A stretch of 64,000 bases of DNA from CAWBAT01 sp046331665 (GCA_046331665.1 JAXLQK010000016.1:1-64000); one strand, 5' to 3'. Positions 38,536-49,429 are shown, numbered from the stretch's first letter. Notes: a model not told the origin generated them from the letters alone. Numbers and translations: made by a program.

Positions 38536-39204
38536 GTGCCGATCCCGGAATCCGCCAGAGAGCGAATCCTGAATTCAGCCGAGAGAATGTTTGCCCGCCA
38601 CGGTTTTGAGGCGACCTCACTACGCGCCATCATTGTTGAGGCAAAAGTCAACCTTGCTTCCGTCCATTATTACTTTGGCAGCAAGGAGGGTCTCTTTCGT
38701 GCGGTCTTCCAGCGACGATTCACGCCCGTCAACCAGGAACGTCTGCGCCTGCTGGAGGTGAAGAAAGCCGCCGCCGGCCGGCCTCCTTCCGTCGAACAAA
38801 TTTTGGAAGCCTTCCCTACCCTGATGATTTCCGTGGGACTGAAGAAATCCAGACACAAAACCAGTCTGTTGCAGCTTGCCGGCAGGATCCTGCTGGAGCA
38901 GGGGACGCAGTTTGAAGGCCCTGCTGCGGAGTGTTTGCCGTGGTGGCCCGTCGATTTATCCAAGCCTTCCAGCAGGCCCTGCCGCAACTCGAACAGGGAG
39001 AGATTGCCTGGCGCCTGAATTTCACGATTGGGGCGGCGGCCAAGGCCATGTTTTCCGGGATCCCCATGCGAGTTGGCTTCGAAGGCAACCCATCAAGCCC
39101 TGGTGGAGGAAGAAAAGGTTGGCCAGATGGCACGCCGCATCATCGCTTACGCGGCCGCGGGAAATGAAGGCCCCTCCAACGACGGCGAAGAAGGGTCCCG
39201 ATGA
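38536..39204 (+). pseudogene. TetR/CecR-family regulator with two frameshifts
   Basis: GTG start after TAGGAGA. The intact N-terminus carries a TetR helix-turn-helix (ARERILNSAERMFARHGFEATSLRAI, VNLASVHYYFGSKEGLFRAVF) and the start of the CecR-type C-terminal domain. Reading then shifts near 38932 (VVARRFIQAFQQALPQLEQG, FTIGAAAKAMFSG) and again near 39070 (THQALVEEEKVGQMARRIIA), ending at 39204. With both shifts repaired the protein would be about 222 residues, the normal length. As it stands, the DNA-binding half would be made with a wrong ligand domain. E. coli CecR controls the same type of ABC efflux genes. Confidence 0.8.
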
Positions 39205-39341
39205 ATCGAATGAGAGATGCGCGGTGACCCGTTGGGATCGAGGGAGGAAAGCGAACAGAGAGTTGCGAAAGCCGTGGACCCAGTCTGGCGGGCGCATTTG
39301 AGGGGGATTGGGAAGGAGAATGATCATGCCGAAAAATTGTC

Positions 39342-40804
39342 ATGAACCGCAATCGAGTAGGCTCTTTTCACGGGATTAGTTGCCGGCTCTGGATTCTCCT
39401 GGCCGGGCTCAGCTCGTTGTGTCTGTGGAGTTCTTTCGCGGCTTTGGCGAGTGAAATTCCGCCTCGGACTCGAAGTCGCAAAGGCATGATGGCCGGAGGC
39501 AGACCCTGGTTCTTACTTTGAAAGATGCCGTCCAAATTGGTCTTGCTGAAGACGGCAACACGCGGGTTCGCTTCGGCTGTTCAATATGTCAAGCAAGCGA
39601 AAGCGCAGTCGTCGATCGACCGGTCCTACTTGCTTCCCAATATCGACGGCAGCCTGACCCAGCAGAATCGAACGACCAACCTCGCAGCGATTGGCATCAA
39701 TTTCACCTTGATTCCCCGAAGCCTTCCGACCAACCTTTGTGGGTCCTTCAGCACGTTTGACGCGCGCGTCAAGGCAACGCAAATGCTGTTTGATTTCAGC
39801 ACCATTCGGCGTCGTTTCCAGGCATCCAAGGTAGGGCAGACGGAAGCCGAGTTGCAGCAGAATCAGACTTCCGCAACGATACGACGGCCTCGATTGCCAT
39901 TCAGTACCTGTCAGTTCTGCGCGCGAGGCGAGTTCGCAGGCGGCCCGGGAGCGAATGTCGCTCTGGCGGAGGCTCTTCATGGTCGTTGGCCAAGGACCAG
40001 AAATCGGCTGGTACTGGCACCGGGATCGAAGTGACGGCGAGGTCCAACTCGCCAATGCACGGCAACAACTGATCGACAGTGACTCGAACGGCGCAAATCT
40101 CGTTCGCAGCTTCTGGCCAATTTGCCTGGCTTTGGACACAACTGTGGAGTTTGACGAAATACTCAACTTCGTCCCCTTGACTCCCAAACCGGTGACCGAC
40201 GCGATCAAGACGGCGCTCACCTCCAGGCCAGATCTGGCTGGCTCAGGAAAAAGAGAAGCGGCTGAAACTGCTCTACAGCGCCGCCGCGGGAACGATTACC
40301 TACGCTTTTTATGGGTTTGGCGACTACGGTTCCCTGGGCAGTGAAGCGAATGCTTCTCTCCCCACACGCTCCGTTGGGCTCTCCATGAATCTGCCGATTT
40401 TCGATGGAGGGCGTCGCGATGCGCGCCGCGTCGAAACCCTGACGCGTTTGGATTCGGAACGAATCATCAGCCAGGATCTCCGCCAGCAGGTAGAGCTGGA
40501 AGTGCGAATCTCTTTGGACAAGCTCCACGCGGCCGAAGACCTTGTCAAGGTGGCGGAAGAAGAATTGCGGCTGGCTCAGGCCGAGCTGGAGCAAGCCCAA
40601 CGCCGCTACCGGGCAGGGGTGGCTTCGGGCCTGGAGATCACGGATGCGCAAACGAGGCTGGAGCGGGCACGGGAAAATCGGATTGTGTTCCAACACAATC
40701 GTGCCAAGATCGACCTGGGGCAATCCATGGGAACAATCCAGTCCCTTGGTGCAGACCGGAACAGTCAGTCCGTGAATTCGTGTCGCAAGTTACTTGCCGT
40801 TTGA
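39342..40804 (+). pseudogene. TolC-family outer-membrane efflux protein, many frameshifts
   Basis: Fragments in three frames follow a TolC-like order. These are a signal peptide from ATG 39342 (LWILLAGLSSLCLWSSFAAL), QTLVLTLKDAVQIGLAEDGN, NLAAIGINFTLIPRS, FSTFDARVKATQMLFDFSTI, TASIAIQYLSVLRA, GIEVT, then LDTTVEFDEILNFVPLTPKP. The last open piece, 40385-40804, holds NLPIFDGGRRDARRVETLTR and AQAELEQAQRRYRAGVASGLE. At least six frame changes are needed. The intact gene would supply the outer-membrane channel of the tripartite pump encoded downstream. It is broken unless the sequence is wrong. Confidence 0.8.
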
Positions 40805-40885
40805 AACGGGGAAGCAGACGGAGGCAAGCAGTCCATTCATGCAAAGGAAATCAAGCTGGAGTGGAAGGGAAGGAGCCAAAGTAAA

Positions 40886-42058
40886 ATGAAGAACTCGCGC
40901 CAGAAAATGAAGAGATGGGGCTCGTTGATTGTGATCGGCCTGGGAACAATGTTTCTATTCCGATGCAGCTGGAATGGGAACAGCAAATCGGTGCTTAAGA
41001 TTTTCGGGAACATTGAATTAACCGAGGTGAAATTCCTTCAATCAGCGGGGCGCCTGGTTTTTCTGGCCGTGGATGAAGGAAATGCCGTCAAGAAAGGCAC
41101 GCTCATTGCGCGGCTTGATCCGGAAGAACTTCATGAGCGTCGAAATAGCGCCAGCGCGGCCCTGGCTACGTCCGCCTCGCGTCTTGAGCAGACGGTGACC
41201 TCCATTCAGTTTCAAAGCGAGCAGGTAGAGGGTCAGTTGGCTCGAACATGCTGAGCTGCAGCAGGCAGAGCGTCGGGCGCGCTCGCCAAGCCAATTGCGG
41301 CAGGCAAGAAATCGAAGCCGCGCGAGCGGCCATGGTGCGGCTGAAACCGAACAAATCCGGAGCGGAGAATGACTGGACCGCGCGCAAATCCTTTACCGCC
41401 AGGAGATATTTAACCGCTCAATATGACGATTTTCGCGCCCGTTACGGAAAAGCTCCGCGCTATCCACAATTCTGGAGCGCGACAGCAATTCGAGTTAGTT
41501 AAAGAAGGACCCCGCAAGGAAGACATCGAAGCGGACGGGCTCAAGTCCAGCGTGCCAAGGTTAATCTTCGTTCGCGAGGCCAGCCGCTATGAACTCGAAC
41601 GGCTCCGCCAGGAGAAGACCGCCAGAGAGTCGGAGGCCCGCCAGGCGCGGGCCCAATTGGGAGTTTATGAAACCCAACTCAGAGATTCAGAGGTCTTCGC
41701 TCCCATGGATGGCGTTGTCCTGGTCAAGGCGGCCGAACTTGGAGAGGTGCTGGCGGCAGGGACAACGGTGGTCACCTTGGGCGACCTGGCCAAGCCTTGG
41801 CTGAGAGGTTATGTCAACGAAACGGATCTGGGGCGGATAAAGTTAGGCATGGACGTAAAAGTGACCGCGGATTCCTACCCCGGAAAGGTCTATCCAGGCA
41901 AAATCAGTTTCATTGCGTCCGAGGCGGAATTCACTCCCAAGCAAATTCAGACCCAGGAAGAGCGGGTCAAACTGGTTTATCGAATCAAAATTGCCATCGA
42001 CAATCCGGGCGGTGAACTTAAGTCCAATATGCCTGCTGACGCTCAAATCTCCTTGTGA
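40886..42058 (+). pseudogene. HlyD/YbhG-type membrane fusion protein, frameshifted in the middle
   Basis: The N-terminal part (40886-41254) has a TM/lipoprotein-like segment (LIVIGLGTMFLFRCSW), the first biotinyl-lipoyl half FGNIELTEVKFLQSAGRLVF and the hairpin start RLDPEELHERRNSASAALAT. The C-terminal part (from about 41430 in another frame to 42058) has the second hairpin arm, the returning lipoyl half SEVFAPMDGVVLVKAAELGE and the beta-barrel GYVNETDLGRIKLGMDVKVT. About 170 bp between them are scrambled by indels. An intact version would link the ABC permeases to TolC across the periplasm. Confidence 0.82.
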
Positions 42059-42082
42059 CTGCAAAGGACTCAGGAATTTCCG

Positions 42083-43018
42083 ATGACGGGCCACGATCCA
42101 GCCATTGCGATTGAAAACTGCACCCGCAAATTTAAGGAATTGACCGCCGTTTCCCAACTGAACTTGAGTGTGGCGCAGGGCGAGATTTTTGGATTGGTTG
42201 GGCCTGACGGAGCAGGGAAAACCACTACCTTGCGCATGCTGTGTGGATTGCTGGAGCCTACAGAGGGAGAGATTCGCGTCGGAGGTTACGACGTCCGGCA
42301 CCAGGTTCTGGCCATCAAGGATACCATCGGTTACATGGCCCAACGTTTTGGGATGTATTTGGATTTAACGGTCAGGGAGAACCTGCATTTTTATGCGGAC
42401 CTTTTCGGGATTTCCCTCGAAGAGCGCCAGGAACGAATGACCCGCCTGCTGGCGATGACTCGAATGGAGCCTTTTGAGAAGCGCCGCGCCGGGCAATTGT
42501 CGGGCGGGATGAAACAGAAGCTCGCACTCATGTGCAGTTTGTTGCACCGACCTGACATTCTGATCCTGGATGAGCCCACCAATGGAGTGGATCCCGTTTC
42601 TCGTCGTGACTTCTGGAAGATCCTTTATCAACTGGTACGGGAAGGCATGACGGTGCTTATTACCACCGCGTACATGGATGAAGCGGAACGCTGCAACCGT
42701 GTCGGGTTAATGGCTGGAGGCCGTTTGATTCGCTGCGATTCACCCAACGGGCTCAAAACATCGATCCGTGAAACGTGCTTTGAACTGGAAGCCACGGAGC
42801 GCCATAGGATTCGAGAAGTACTGCGATCCTTGCCAGGGGTCGTCAGTGTGGAACCTTCGGGGGCCACCTTGCATGCTTTTTTGGATGAGAAAGTGATTCA
42901 GCCTCCCCAGATCCAAAAAATTCTGGGTGAGCGCGGTCTTCCTTCGGTTCAATTTAGGCCGATCACTCCCACGCTGGAGGATATTTTTATTGCCGAAATT
43001 CAGAGAGCGGAGAGGTGA
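42083..43018 (+). CDS. ABC transporter ATP-binding protein (efflux operon, first ATPase)
   Basis: 311 residues, the only fully open gene of this operon. Walker A is GPDGAGKT, with Asp where Asn or Ser is usual. The signature is LSGGMKQK, Walker B is ILILDEPTNGVDP, and the switch region is VLITTAYMDEAERC, with Ala in place of the usual His (TTAYMDEAE instead of TTHYMDEAE). A DrrA-type C-terminal extension ends TPTLEDIFIAEIQ. It corresponds to the N-terminal ATPase half of E. coli YbhF. The changed switch-His position would suit a degenerate site in a two-ATPase heterodimer or early decay. Confidence 0.9.
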   Translation: MTGHDPAIAIENCTRKFKELTAVSQLNLSVAQGEIFGLVGPDGAGKTTTLRMLCGLLEPTEGEIRVGGYDVRHQVLAIKDTIGYMAQRFGMYLDLTVRENLHFYADLFGISLEERQERMTRLLAMTRMEPFEKRRAGQLSGGMKQKLALMCSLLHRPDILILDEPTNGVDPVSRRDFWKILYQLVREGMTVLITTAYMDEAERCNRVGLMAGGRLIRCDSPNGLKTSIRETCFELEATERHRIREVLRSLPGVVSVEPSGATLHAFLDEKVIQPPQIQKILGERGLPSVQFRPITPTLEDIFIAEIQRAER

Positions 43019-43023
43019 CCGCA

Positions 43024-43967
43024 ATGCCCTTAGTGGAACTGGCCGTTGAAGCGGTTGAGATGGTAAAGCGCTTCGGAGATTTTGTAGCGGTGGATCACGT
43101 GAACTTGGCCGTAACCCGCGGGGAAATCTTTGGTTTTTTGGGATCCAACGGAGCTGGGAAAACCACCACGATTCGCATGTTATGCGGCCTGCTCACGCCA
43201 ACGAGCGGCAGGGCAACGGTGGCGGGATTTGACTTGGCTACTCAGGCTGAAAGGATCAAACAGAAAATCGGCTACATGTCTCAGAAGTTTTCTTTTACGA
43301 CGATCTGACCGTGGAAGAGAACATCGATTTTTTCAGCGGCGTCTATGGCGTCGCCGGGCCTTCTGCGGCCAAGGCGCAAGGACTTTGTGCCCAGATCTCG
43401 ACCGCGGGCCGGCATTCGACCATGACCCGCCTGTTGCCCGGTGGCTGGAAGCAGCGTCTGGCGCTGGGTTGTGCGGTGCTTCATGAACTGCCGATCTTAT
43501 TTCTGGATGAGCCCACCTCAGGGTCGATCCCATTGCCCGGCCGCGCTTTCTGGGATTTGATCTTATCGCCCATCCGCAGAGGGGCACACCATCTTTGTGA
43601 CCACGCATTACATGGACGAAGCCGAGTATTGTCATCGGCTGGCTTTGATGCATCGCGGCCGCATCATTGCTTTGGGTCCCTCCAAGACCCCTCAAGGAGG
43701 AATTCAAAACTCACCACCTCTTGCACCTCGACACGTCTGATTTGCATGAAAGCATGAAGGCGCTGGAACAAATCGAGGGAGTCACAGAGATTGCGGTGTT
43801 TGGCAGCGGGCTCCACGTCACGGTTCGCGACCCGGAAATGGCCACTACCCTGATTCGCGAAGAATTCTCAAAAACAGATTCGCATCGACCGGTTGGAAGT
43901 CATCGAACCCTCCATGGAAGACGTCTTTGTGGCGATGATTGAAGCGGAGGATCATCAAACCCCATGA
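43024..43967 (+). pseudogene. second ABC ATPase of the efflux operon, frameshifted
   Basis: ATG at 43024 after GGAGAGG. The intact start has Walker A GSNGAGKT and runs to GYMSQKFSF. The frame shifts near 43300 and continues with DDLTVEENIDFFSGVYGV, LPGGWKQRLALGCAVLHE and ILFLDEPTSG. Further shifts near 43530-43600 lead into the switch THYMDEAEYC in a third frame. A tail frame ending SMEDVFVAMIEAEDHQTP stops at 43967, overlapping the next ATG. About four indels. It corresponds to the second ATPase half of YbhF. Confidence 0.8.
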
Positions 43968-45113
43968 ACTTGCGACGAACGCGAGCTGTAGCCAAGAAAG
44001 AGTTCCTGCATATTCTCCGCGATACGCGCAGCTTGATTCTGGCGCTCGTGCTTCCCATGCTGATGCTTTTGCTCTTCGGCTATGCCTTGTCGTTGGATGT
44101 GGATGAGCTTCCCGTCCTCGTCTGGGACCAGGATAAAACGCCGGAAAGCAGGGAATTGGTGGAGCGGTTCCGGACCTCCTGTTTTTTCAAAGTGCTGGGA
44201 GTAGGATGGCTATTCCGCATTGGAGGAGGCGATCCTGCGCAGCCGGATCACTTTTGCCGGCATCATCCCCAAGGATTATTCCAAAAATCTACTCAGCGGC
44301 AGGGAAGCTCAGATCCAGGTTCTTTTTGACGGAAGCGATCCTCGATACCGCATCCATTGCCGGGCTATGCCGATTCGGTGCTGCAGGGTTTCGCCATGAA
44401 TCTCCGTCAACAGGCCGTGGGAAATCCGCAAGGCGGGACGAGAACTCCCGCGGGCTGTGGAGCCTCGGCTTCGTCTGGTACAACAGCGAATTGAAATCCA
44501 AGAACTATATTGTCCCCGGACTGATTGCGGTCATCCTCATGATTATTTCCGCACTCTTGACCTCCCTGACCATCGCCCGCGAATGGGAGATGGGGACGAT
44601 GGAACAAATCAACGCCACAGGAGCGGGAGAGCTGGTACTGGGAAAGACTGGGCCTTCTTCACCCTGGGGGTGATCGACGCTTTCACTGCAGTGACCATAG
44701 GCGTGCTGGTCTTTGAAGTTCCTTTCCCGGGGAAGTTTTGTGCTCCCTGTTGGGACCACCTGTGCGTTCCTCTTCGGGTCCTGGCGCTGGGGATTTTCCT
44801 CTCGGCGGTGGCGCGCTCCCAGATCCTGGCCTTTCAAATGGGAATTATCAGTTCTTTCCTGCCAGCTTTCTTGCTTTCAGGCTTCATCTTCTCAATTGAG
44901 AACATGCCATGGGTGGTTCAGGTGGTCACGCACATCGTTCCCGCACGCTATTTCGTGACTTTACTAAAGGGAATTTTCCTGAAAGGCGGAGTGAGTGTCT
45001 TATGGCAGGAAATTGCATTTCTCGTCTTGTACTCCTTGATCGTTTTTGAAGGTACACGCAAAAGTGGGCAGCTGGCTGGCCTAATGAACTTAGGTCTTCC
45101 GCAGGCAGGTTGA
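43964..45113 (+). pseudogene. ABC-2 permease (YbhS-like), frameshifted
   Basis: It opens normally (MNLRRTRAVAKKEFLHILRD, first TM LILALVLPMLMLLLFGYALS, VLVWDQDKTPESRELVERF). The remainder is scattered over frames: ITFAGIIPKDYSKNLLSGRE, NSELKSKNYIVPGLIAVILM, and then a long end piece from about 44650 with ILAFQMGIISSFLPAFLLSG and HIVPARYFVTLLKGIFLKGG. Paired with the downstream permease, it would form the membrane domain of the pump. Confidence 0.8.
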
Positions 45114-45174
45114 TGATGGTCGATAAGTCTATTGCGGATACACGGGCTACAAAAGTCCGACCAGGAGCAGCTTT

Positions 45175-45212
45175 TCAGCCCCGGAGGGGCGTAAGAGTGT
45201 AGCCTAGGGAAA
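45175..45212 (+). repeat. fragment of a 'CCGGAGGGGCG ... GTAGCC' intergenic repeat
   Basis: The 280-bp gap between the two permease genes contains TCAGCCCCGGAGGGGCG followed by AGAGTGTAGCC. This is the form of a repeat I recall from intergenic regions of Acidobacteriota and Planctomycetes (a GGAGGGxCG box followed by GTAGCC). The rest of 45114-45393 has no gene that I can support. Confidence 0.4.
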
Positions 45213-45393
45213 GGAAGCGAGTGACAATGGTTAAACGCGACTGCCGCTCTGGGTCTAGGTCCGATACATTGACCCCCTCCCCCGCGATTCTGTTTGGAGG
45301 GACCAAAAGTTGCTCCCCGGGCAGGGGAGTAGGGGGCTCAAGCAAGTGCCGCGGAACTGGAGTTTTAAAGAAGGCTCATCAGGTGAGGGACCT

Positions 45394-46546
45394 ATGTGGG
45401 AAAGGATTCGAGTCATTGTCATAAAGGAATTCCCGCGGCGCTGCGCGAGCTCCTCGAATGCGCGTCGTGCTGATTCTTCCTCCGATCATCCAAATCGTCA
45501 TATTCGGGTTTGCGGTTAACCTGGATGTCAACGATGCAACCTTGGGATGGATGGACTTCGATCAGACTTGCCAGCCGGGAATTGAGGGAAGCTTTGACGG
45601 ATCTCCGAATTTTCGAGTGATCAAAGCCCCCAGGAATGACCAGGAGATCAAGGAGTTGCTGGACCGCGGCAGGGTGATGGCTGTGGTGCGCGTTCTTCCC
45701 GGGTTTGACAAGGATATCAAGAGGGGAGATGCCTCGGCGGTACAGATTCTGGTCGAGGGACGAATTCGAATACGGCTTCACTGGTCTCCAACTACGCGAC
45801 GCAAACGTGGGGCGCTTCGCTGCCGCCCGGCTTGCTGAAGAGCAAAGAAGATGGATGGTTGCCCCAACCCTTGCCGCAGGAACGCCGCTGAATTTGGCCA
45901 TTCCCAATCTCGAGTTGCGCCGCCGCGTCTGGTTCAATCCCGATTTGAAAAGCCGGAATTATTTCGTTCCCGGCGTGTTCGTCAATATTGTGGCGCTAGT
46001 CGCTGGCCGCGCTGACGGCCATATATCGTTCGGGAAAAAGAAATCGGCACGATGGAGCAGTTGATGGTGACACCCATCCGGCCGCTGGAACTCATGTTGG
46101 GGAAAACGCTTCCTTTTGGCCTCGTTGGCCTCGTGCAGGTGGGAATCATGACCAGCCTCGCTCTTCTCGTCTTTCGAGTGCCTTTCCGTGGCAATTTTCT
46201 TTTCTTGTTGGCTTGTTCCGCGGTATTCCTCCTGACCACTTTGGGAGCGGGGCTATTCATTTCCACCATCTCCCAGACGCAGCAGCAAGCCATGATGACT
46301 TTCTTTTTCATGTTCCTGCCGATGTTTCTCCTCAGTGGCTTTTCATTCCCCATCACCAGCATGCCTGTTCCAGTGCAGTACCTGACCTACGCTAACCCCA
46401 TTCGCTATTTCGTGGAAATCATCCGTGGAATCTTCCTCAAAGGATCCGGAATCAGCATCCTTTGGCCGCAAATCTTGGCGTTGGGGATCTACGGAGTGCT
46501 GATCTTATCTGCCAGCACATTGCGATTCCGGAAAAAGCTGGATTAA
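45394..46546 (+). pseudogene. ABC-2 permease (YbhR-like), frameshifted
   Basis: ATG at 45394 after AGGTGAGGGA. Start MWERIRVIVIKEFP, then a shift near 45455 into MRVVLILPPIIQIVIFGFAV, NLDVNDATLGWMDFDQTCQP and VQILVEG. Further shifts near 45760 lead into NSNTASLVSNYATQTWG, and near 45870 into NLAIPNLELRRRVWFNPDLK. The long final frame (46052-46546) is intact: EQLMVTPIRPLELMLGKTLP, GAGLFISTISQTQQQAMMTF, PITSMPVPVQYLTYANPIRY. Last gene of the operon. Confidence 0.82.
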
Positions 46547-46687
46547 ACGGATTTAAGCTTGAACGGAAAGACCGTACAGCCCTTCGGCGGGCAGTGAAAC
46601 ATGAGCCGGGAATGAGTTCGGCAAGTGCGTGGCGAAGTGGCGATGGCGAAAACAGAAATTCTCGGAGACGATAACCCCGCCCTGGGC

Positions 46688-48169
46688 TTAGCTCGGGAAA
46701 TACTCCCCGAACCGGAGACATAGATCCACAAAGGTCTTTAGGCCGAACCCCGTTGCACCCGCCGCGTAATACTTCCAGGGTTTGTCAAAGAGGAATGGCC
46801 CGGCAATATCAAGATGCGCCCAGGTTGTATTTTCAGGGATGAATTCCTGCAGGAAGAGTCCAGCGGTAATTGCTCCGCCTTGAGGACCGCCTACATTGTT
46901 GAGGTCGGCGTAGGGAGTCTTCAGGAGATCTTTGTATTCTTCCGGCAGTGGGAGCTGCCAATAGTTCTCGCCGTGGTTGGATCCGGATTGGATGACGGCA
47001 TCGATCAAAGCCTGATTGTTTCCCATGATTCCCGCGAAGCCTTGACCCAAGGCGCGGATCACCGCTCCGGTGAGGGTGGCGATATCGACGATGTGGGTGG
47101 CCTGGCATTCCCCCGCGCGTGCAAAAGCGTCAATCAGGATGAGTCTTCCTTCTGCGTCCGTGTTGTCGACCTGCACCGACTTGCCGTTTTTGGCGACAAA
47201 GATGTCGCCCGGCCTCTGGGCATTGGCATCCGGAGAGTTTTCAGCTGACGGGATGATCCCGACGACCTGAATGGCGGGTTTCAATTGGGCGAGAGCTTTC
47301 ATCGCCAACAGGACGGCCGCGGCGCCGGCCATGTCCCCTTTCATCTCCAGCATGCGGTCGGCAGGCTTGAGAGAAATCCCGCCCGTGTCAAAGGTGACTC
47401 CTTTTCCAACGAGGGCGAGCTTTACGGCGCTTTTTTGCGGAGGTGTGTACTCCAGCGTGATCAGCCTCGGCGGGTGAATGCTCCCTTTGCCGACGGAGCT
47501 CAATCCTGTATAGCCGCCGGCTTCCAGAGCTTTCTCGTCCAAGACTGAGGTTTGCATTCCGTACTGGTTCCCGATTTGTTGGGCCAACGCTCCCAGGACT
47601 TCAGGGGTCACCACACAGCCAGGCTCGTTTACGAGCTCACGGCATTCATTGACGGCGTTCGAAACGATCGAGTAGCGCCGGAATTTCTCGAGGCAGTCAG
47701 GAAGGGCCCCTTCCTGACATAGCAAATTCACCTGGACTGCCGGGTAATAGGCATTCTTTTCTTTCTTGTATTTTTCGAAGCTGTAACTCCCCAGTAGAAT
47801 GCCTTCGACCACTTTCCCGAGATAGGTGGCGCCATCCCTTCCATTCAACAAAAAGGAAATTTCGGGAAGGTTGAAATCGTTCCCGTAACCCATGGCTCGA
47901 GAGGCGAAGATTTTTATTTTTTCCCAGAGGTTGTAGCTTGAGTTCAGCTGGGAGTGAAAGACCAGCAAATGGCGAATCCCGTTTTCTTCCCAGCGCGTGA
48001 AATACTCCTTCTTGATTTTCTTGTCGGTGAAGTCGGCGGACAATTTTTCCAGCCAGCCTTGAAGAGAAGGCACTCCGGCAGAACCCAATTCCAATTCCTT
48101 ATCGAGCAGGACTACCAGAAGATCGGTTTTGAGATTCTCGACCGAGCCGCTCTTTACCTCGATGTTCAT
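46688..48169 (-). CDS. pepA: leucyl aminopeptidase, M17 family
   Basis: 493 residues, normal length. An N-terminal macro-like domain is followed by the M17 catalytic domain with its metal- and bicarbonate-binding motifs: VGKGVTFDTGGISLKP, KGDMAGAAAVLLAM and the family signature NTDAEGRL. It removes N-terminal residues from peptides in the cytoplasm and may also act on Cys-Gly. The ATG overlaps the stop of the upstream deoxyhypusine-synthase-like gene, so the two are translationally coupled. Intact. Confidence 0.95.
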   Translation of the reverse strand: MNIEVKSGSVENLKTDLLVVLLDKELELGSAGVPSLQGWLEKLSADFTDKKIKKEYFTRWEENGIRHLLVFHSQLNSSYNLWEKIKIFASRAMGYGNDFNLPEISFLLNGRDGATYLGKVVEGILLGSYSFEKYKKEKNAYYPAVQVNLLCQEGALPDCLEKFRRYSIVSNAVNECRELVNEPGCVVTPEVLGALAQQIGNQYGMQTSVLDEKALEAGGYTGLSSVGKGSIHPPRLITLEYTPPQKSAVKLALVGKGVTFDTGGISLKPADRMLEMKGDMAGAAAVLLAMKALAQLKPAIQVVGIIPSAENSPDANAQRPGDIFVAKNGKSVQVDNTDAEGRLILIDAFARAGECQATHIVDIATLTGAVIRALGQGFAGIMGNNQALIDAVIQSGSNHGENYWQLPLPEEYKDLLKTPYADLNNVGGPQGGAITAGLFLQEFIPENTTWAHLDIAGPFLFDKPWKYYAAGATGFGLKTFVDLCLRFGEYFPS

Positions 48170-49278
48170 GAATGACTCCTCTTTTTCCTGGTTTTTTGAA
48201 ATTCCTCCGTCAATTTGTTCGCGAGCTTTTGCCGGCGATCAAACAGGCGCTTCAGTTTCCTGGGGCGGTGGGTTGCCAGGGCGTAGGCGGCGATCAAGGG
48301 AACGGCTATGGTGGAATCACAGTAACACACGACGCTGTGGGGTAGCTGGTCCGGGTCGATTTTTCCCCAGCTCACCGCTTCACTGGGGGTGGCACCGGAG
48401 AGGCCGCCGGTATCGGGACGGGCATCGGTCACCTGCAGAAAATAGTCGTGGCCTTTCTCAGAAATTTCCAGAACTTCTTGAAGTTGCGGCTCCGTTTGCA
48501 GTATGAAATTCTTGGGCGATCCGCCGCCGCAGATGAACACGGCACTCTTCCCGCCGGACCGCTTGGCCTCGAGGACGATGGCCGCCGTTTCGTTGACGTC
48601 GGCAGACACATCGATGCGGAGCCGGCTCCCCTGCAAAGCCATCGCCGCAACGTTCATGCCGATGGAGCTGTCCCCTGGGGAAGAGGTGTAGATGGGGACG
48701 CCACAGCGATAAGCAGCCGCTAAAATGGATCGCTTCTTGAGCCCGAGAAGCCGCTCGCGTTCGTGAACGTATTTTCCCACCAGGAAGTGGAAGGCGGCAC
48801 TGCTCATCTCCTGCTGAAATTCGGGAGCCCGGATGATCTTTCGAAAAAAGGCATCGGTCGAAAGCAGGACGCGGTAATCAAAGAAAATATCGTAGATGCG
48901 GACCACCCCTTCCTGCCGTAAAACAACATCGCTGATCTGCGGCGATCCGGCATGGAGATCGAGTCCGATCCCGAAATGGCTGTCGTGGTAGAGATTGGCG
49001 CCGGTGGAAACGATCCAATCGACAAAACCCGCCTCGATGAGGGGAATAAAGGTTGAGATGCCCATGCCCGCCGGGCTGAGTGCCCCCGAAAGACTCATGC
49101 CAACCGTAACGTCACGGGCCAGCATTTGCCGGGTGTACAAATGACAGGCCTCCCGCAACCGGGCCGCGTTATACGCAGCGAAGGTGTCGTCGATCAATTC
49201 CGGTAATGTGGTCTTCGGGTGTAGCGGAGAAGGGGCAATTTTCCTGCCCGATAGGTATTGGTTCTTCTTCTTGCTCAT
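48166..49278 (-). CDS. deoxyhypusine synthase-like protein
   Basis: 370 residues from the ATG at 49278 (MSKKKNQYLSG); the frame stays open to 49371, but the extra residues are not family-like. NAD-dependent DHS fold: LSGALSPAGMGISTFIPLIE, DWIVSTGANLYHD, PIYTSSPGDSSIGMN, the sequence around the catalytic lysine FICGGGSPKNF (K256, at the position of human DHS Lys329 in GGGVxKHH), and DARPDTGGLSGATPSEAVSW. Bacteria generally lack eIF5A, so the substrate is probably a polyamine rather than a protein lysine; some bacterial relatives act as homospermidine synthases. It is coupled to pepA by a 4-bp overlap. Confidence 0.9.
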   Translation of the reverse strand: MSKKKNQYLSGRKIAPSPLHPKTTLPELIDDTFAAYNAARLREACHLYTRQMLARDVTVGMSLSGALSPAGMGISTFIPLIEAGFVDWIVSTGANLYHDSHFGIGLDLHAGSPQISDVVLRQEGVVRIYDIFFDYRVLLSTDAFFRKIIRAPEFQQEMSSAAFHFLVGKYVHERERLLGLKKRSILAAAYRCGVPIYTSSPGDSSIGMNVAAMALQGSRLRIDVSADVNETAAIVLEAKRSGGKSAVFICGGGSPKNFILQTEPQLQEVLEISEKGHDYFLQVTDARPDTGGLSGATPSEAVSWGKIDPDQLPHSVVCYCDSTIAVPLIAAYALATHRPRKLKRLFDRRQKLANKLTEEFQKTRKKRSHS

Positions 49279-49429
49279 AGTTCTTTTCGAGATCCTGGAG
49301 TAAGGTGAGGATGACGACGGGACCCTCCCGACTGCCCGAGGCCTTGTTAAGATAGACCAATCGCCGTCCAACTTGCAAGCCGGTCAAGCGAATTTGTGAA
49401 GGGTGAAAGCCTTCGCCACAGGGATCGAG

